In this document: positions 62,501-64,000 of the stretch, piece by piece | Layout: each line of letters opens with the position of its first letter | How positions within the stretch are numbered: the stretch's first letter is position 1 | DNA from: Gracilimonas sp031581265 | GTDB lineage: Bacteria > Bacteroidota > Rhodothermia > Balneolales > Balneolaceae | Direction: 5' to 3' | NCBI RefSeq assembly: GCF_031581265.1 | Contig: NZ_JAVLBQ010000007.1 | Location: 1-64,000, forward strand | DNA length: 64,000 nucleotides | Notes under the pieces: model-generated | The model's database searches: none | What the model saw: the letters and a program-made list of their open reading frames with translations, nothing else | What the model was told of the DNA's origin: nothing | Translations under genes and position numbers: made by a program

Positions 62501-63232
62501 CACAAATATGTGGCTCGTCGTCAGCGACTTCCATTCCGTCGTGAAGGTTACACGCAAAAAGTGAAGATCGGCGGACAGAGTGTCTATCTCAGAACAGGTG
62601 AATATGAAAACGGTCAATTGGGTGAAATCTTTATTGATATGCACCGTGAAGGGGCCGCTTTCAGAAGCTTGTTGAACTGTTTTGCTATTTCAATTTCCCT
62701 TGGATTACAGCACGGCGTTCCATTGGAAGAATTTGTGGATGCCTTTGTATTCACCAAATTCGAGCCAAGCGGAATGGTAAATGGCAACCCGCATGTGAAG
62801 ATGAGTACCTCAGTTATTGACTACATTTTCCGTGAGCTTGCAGTTACTTATCTCGGCCGAGAAGATTTAGCACACGTGCCGGCTGAGGAAATTGAAACTC
62901 GGAATTTACGTCCTACGGCAGAAGCCAACCCGGATGTGGACAGTGCTGAATTTGATAAAGGTAGCACTGATACTAAAACAACAGCACGTGCACCTGAACC
63001 GGAGCCTGAAGTAGCCCCGTCGATGTCAGATCCATCACAAACGGCTGCTGAATCTCAAGCCCAAACACAACAAAAAGCGGTGAAGTCAGACAGTTACGAA
63101 AGTGACTATGACAAAGCCAAACAAATGGGCTACACCGGTGAAGCCTGCCCCGAATGCGGCAGCATGACCATGGTCAGAAACGGAACCTGTATGAAGTGTA
63201 TTACTTGTGGATCTACCACGGGTTGTAGTTGA
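59561..63232 (+). CDS. nrdJ: Adenosylcobalamin-dependent class II ribonucleotide reductase
   Basis: 1223 residues. It carries class II NrdJ features: AAPNSPQWFNTGLHWAYG, PHACFIQSVDDDLVNEGGIM, FKYGSGTGSNFSKIRG, the active-site motif NPCSEYMFLDNTACNLASLN, and APTGTIGLVMDCDTTGIEPD. A C-terminal extension ends in a zinc-ribbon-like region with ACPECGSMTM and CMKCITCGSTTGCS, which supplies the redox cysteines. It reduces ribonucleotides to deoxyribonucleotides using a B12 radical, without oxygen dependence. It is monocistronic with its own terminator, 0.5 kb after the B12 receptor. No nrdA, nrdB or nrdD is in this window. Confidence 0.96.
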   Translation: MKFTRFYTNPDWKTPFDEIKFATRTSEIKNPDGSQVFHMENVVVPEDWSQVSTDVIAQKYFRKAGVPAKLKKVKEKGVPTWLQRSVPDEKALKELPEEKRYGHEIDSKQVFHRLAGCWTYWGWKHDYFESEEDAKVFYDELAYMLATQMAAPNSPQWFNTGLHWAYGINGPAQGHYYVDGKTGELKRSEDAYTHPQPHACFIQSVDDDLVNEGGIMDLWTREARLFKYGSGTGSNFSKIRGADEPLSGGGRSSGLMSFLKIGDRAAGAIKSGGTTRRAAKMVTLDLDHPDIEEYINWKVREEQKVAALVAGSKTVQRRLKNIIKLCHTPVEIEGRTFNGAMSRDPLKNKKLAEEIRKAKRDQIPLNYIERVIQLAAQGFTDLEFDTYDTDWNSEAYSTVSGQNSNNSVRVPNSFMKAVKEDSDWHLYGRVEKKRAAKEGREPEPMKSMKARELWDDIAYAAWSCADPGTQYHDTINEWHTCPEDGPINASNPCSEYMFLDNTACNLASLNLMKYFEGDGEYRKFDVESLKYASRLWTVVLEISVLMAQFPSKEIADLSYKFRTLGLGYANIGAALMVQGLPYDSEEGAAVAGAVTATMHMTSYATSAEMAKELGSFERYEANKEHMLKVIRNHRRAAYNADPEEYEGLTVKPMGIDASLCPDYLVKAAKKASDKALKLGEKHGYRNAQVTVLAPTGTIGLVMDCDTTGIEPDFALVKFKKLAGGGYFKIINQAVPKALKNLGYSKKESQEIIDYAKGSGSLEGCPHINPETLMDKGFTKEKIDAVNQALPGSFDIKFAFNQWTLGEDFCKEVLEISEEQLNDMNFDMLRFLGFSHEQIQEANDYVCGTMTVEGAPHLKEEDYAVFDCANRCGRIGTRFISAKGHIRMMAAAQPFLSGAISKTINLPNEATIEDMKDAYMDSWEMMLKANALYRDGSKLSQPLNSMADVLEEIVDEEDEESVDAETSQAQDKVLEVAERIIHKYVARRQRLPFRREGYTQKVKIGGQSVYLRTGEYENGQLGEIFIDMHREGAAFRSLLNCFAISISLGLQHGVPLEEFVDAFVFTKFEPSGMVNGNPHVKMSTSVIDYIFRELAVTYLGREDLAHVPAEEIETRNLRPTAEANPDVDSAEFDKGSTDTKTTARAPEPEPEVAPSMSDPSQTAAESQAQTQQKAVKSDSYESDYDKAKQMGYTGEACPECGSMTMVRNGTCMKCITCGSTTGCS

Positions 63233-63303
63233 TTCGTTAATCGTTGGAATCGAATTAACGAATCACCATTAAACAAATATCGAATTTTGTAGAGAACATT
63301 AGA

Positions 63304-63338
63304 AAGCCCTGATTGGTGAGTAACTGATCGGGGTTTTT
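63304..63338 (+). terminator. Rho-independent terminator of nrdJ
   Basis: AAGCCCTGAT and ATCGGGGTTT arms pair over ten positions with G-T wobbles, followed by T residues. It lies 72 bp beyond the nrdJ stop. Confidence 0.8.
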
Positions 63339-63374
63339 AGTTTCTATGATTTTAGGTGTAGAAAGCTATTTTGG

Positions 63375-63590
63375 CTTTGGCAACAACACCTCTCACAATA
63401 AATACAGGAACAATTGCATTTATTGACCTCTCCTCAAGGAGAGACTATTCGTTGAAGCATAAAAGATTTGAAGCTGAATTGTTTAACGGATATTGATTTG
63501 TCACAAGGCTAAGTCCTCCCTTGAGGGAAGTGCCTTCATTTTTAACTTGTTAAAATGAGCGGTGGGTGTTCGTACTAAGGTTTAACTATT
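63375..63590. repeat. Dispersed repeat unit after nrdJ
   Basis: CAACACCTCTCACAATAAAT, CCTCTCCTCAAGGAGAGAC and GTCCTCCCTTGAGGGAAG with GGTGGGTGTTCG form a mirror of the unit at 29248-29460, in inverted arrangement. The two ends, CAACACC and GGTGGGTGTT, are complementary. No gene is visible between the nrdJ terminator and 63615. Confidence 0.6.
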
Positions 63591-63614
63591 TTTTCTGGTG
63601 TAGAAAAAACCGTA

Positions 63615-64000
63615 TCATAAATTCTCTAAGTCATCCAAGTCCCGATGTCTTCCTGAAGCTCGTTTATTCTTTTTTAAATCATTAAGAGATATAAAATTGA
63701 CGTCTATATCATCTACAACAGCTTCTTTTTTAGAAGAATAAGCTTCATCAAACTCAACTCCATCAATTTCATTAATAATATCTATGCGGTGAGGAGGATA
63801 GCCTATTTGAATTATTGAGTCAGGTTTTGAAAAATCATCAGGTGATAGATTTAAAGAACCCATTACAAAAGCCTCCAGTACTCGAACTAATTTTTGAGCA
63901 TTTTTAGGTGAGGACTTAACCCAGAAATCAATGTCACCGGTGTACCGAGGGTGCCCATAAAAGGCTACAGCGTAACCACCGGTAATCAGGTATTTAACCT
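63615..64000 (-). CDS. Nucleotidyltransferase-fold protein, 5-prime end beyond the window
   Basis: The frame is open from the window edge to the stop at 63615 and encodes at least 128 residues. Near the edge it reads KYLITGGYAVAFYGHPRYTG followed by DIDFWVKSS, the GG..DxD-type motif of minimal nucleotidyltransferases. The next parts are QIGYPPHRIDIINEIDGVEF and FISLNDLKKNKRASGRHRDL. An internal ATG at 63863 cuts off the motif and is not the true start. This pattern fits the DUF6036/AbiEii-like group, some members of which are toxins of type IV systems. Partner and full length cannot be seen. Confidence 0.75.
   Translation of the reverse strand, partial: VKYLITGGYAVAFYGHPRYTGDIDFWVKSSPKNAQKLVRVLEAFVMGSLNLSPDDFSKPDSIIQIGYPPHRIDIINEIDGVEFDEAYSSKKEAVVDDIDVNFISLNDLKKNKRASGRHRDLDDLENL

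Noticed and set aside
1..64000. tRNA genes
   Set aside because: The only GGTTCGANTCC arm I found is the tmRNA T arm at 51611; no cloverleaf was recognised elsewhere.

Overview
The window looks like chromosome from a member of the Bacteroidota/Balneolota assemblage, most likely a Balneolaceae-type marine or halotolerant heterotroph. This is inference from gene content. Pointers are TonB-dependent receptors paired with a DUF4249 lipoprotein, DUF4159, DUF4097 and DUF5916 proteins, a TIGR03643 protein, a histone-H1-like protein, an adenosylcobalamin-dependent class II ribonucleotide reductase, and start codons without Shine-Dalgarno sequences. No tRNA, rRNA, prophage or CRISPR array is visible. 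Housekeeping genes (pdhABC, alaS, dnaG, ssrA, nrdJ) are separated by intergenic regions unusually rich in dispersed inverted repeats.

Layout, 0-13 kb: a two-domain CbiX chelatase, a Wzi-like outer-membrane protein, a cold-shock protein and an S1/P1 nuclease come first. A five-gene minus-strand operon of membrane proteins and a winged-helix regulator follows; a 17-bp near-palindrome lies at its front and again inside it, and is the candidate operator. Next come an outer-membrane barrel gene set between duplicated repeats, and the pyruvate dehydrogenase operon pdhA-pdhB-pdhC.

13-23 kb: a surface-polysaccharide sugar pathway. wbpB, wbpD and wbpE homologues are on the minus strand and wbpA is on the plus strand beyond alaS. 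Together they would make UDP-2,3-diacetamido-2,3-dideoxy-glucuronate. The locus is eroding: it holds a winged-helix/nucleotidyltransferase-fold pseudogene, a GxxExxY pseudogene and a dead 717-bp IS1595-family element with terminal repeats and a near-perfect 8-bp target duplication.

22.7-29 kb: an ECF sigma/anti-sigma pair, two DUF4097 genes (the first interrupted by an amber codon) and a CBM9/DUF5916 outer-membrane protein. Three promoter-like sequences with the same two boxes and exactly 17 bp of spacing precede the sigma gene, the DUF4097 pair and the DUF5916 gene, which points to an autoregulated cell-envelope regulon.

29-51 kb: BI-1 protein, DUF2892 protein, D-amino-acid-oxidase-like enzyme, a receiver-only response regulator, a repeat-containing membrane protein, ferredoxin-NADP reductase, DUF502 protein, a 58-residue histone-H1-like protein, a two-domain cytidine deaminase with the inactive domain first, a GH3/serine-hydrolase fusion, a GIY-YIG protein, dnaG, and a TonB receptor/DUF4249/DUF4159 operon.

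51-64 kb: tmRNA with its terminator, a soluble histidine kinase, a zinc alcohol dehydrogenase, an acidic lipoprotein, an amidase, a cobalamin riboswitch driving a BtuB-like receptor, and the B12-dependent nrdJ. The region before nrdJ holds two perfect DnaA boxes and one near-match beside an AT-rich stretch. A nucleotidyltransferase-like gene runs off the right edge.
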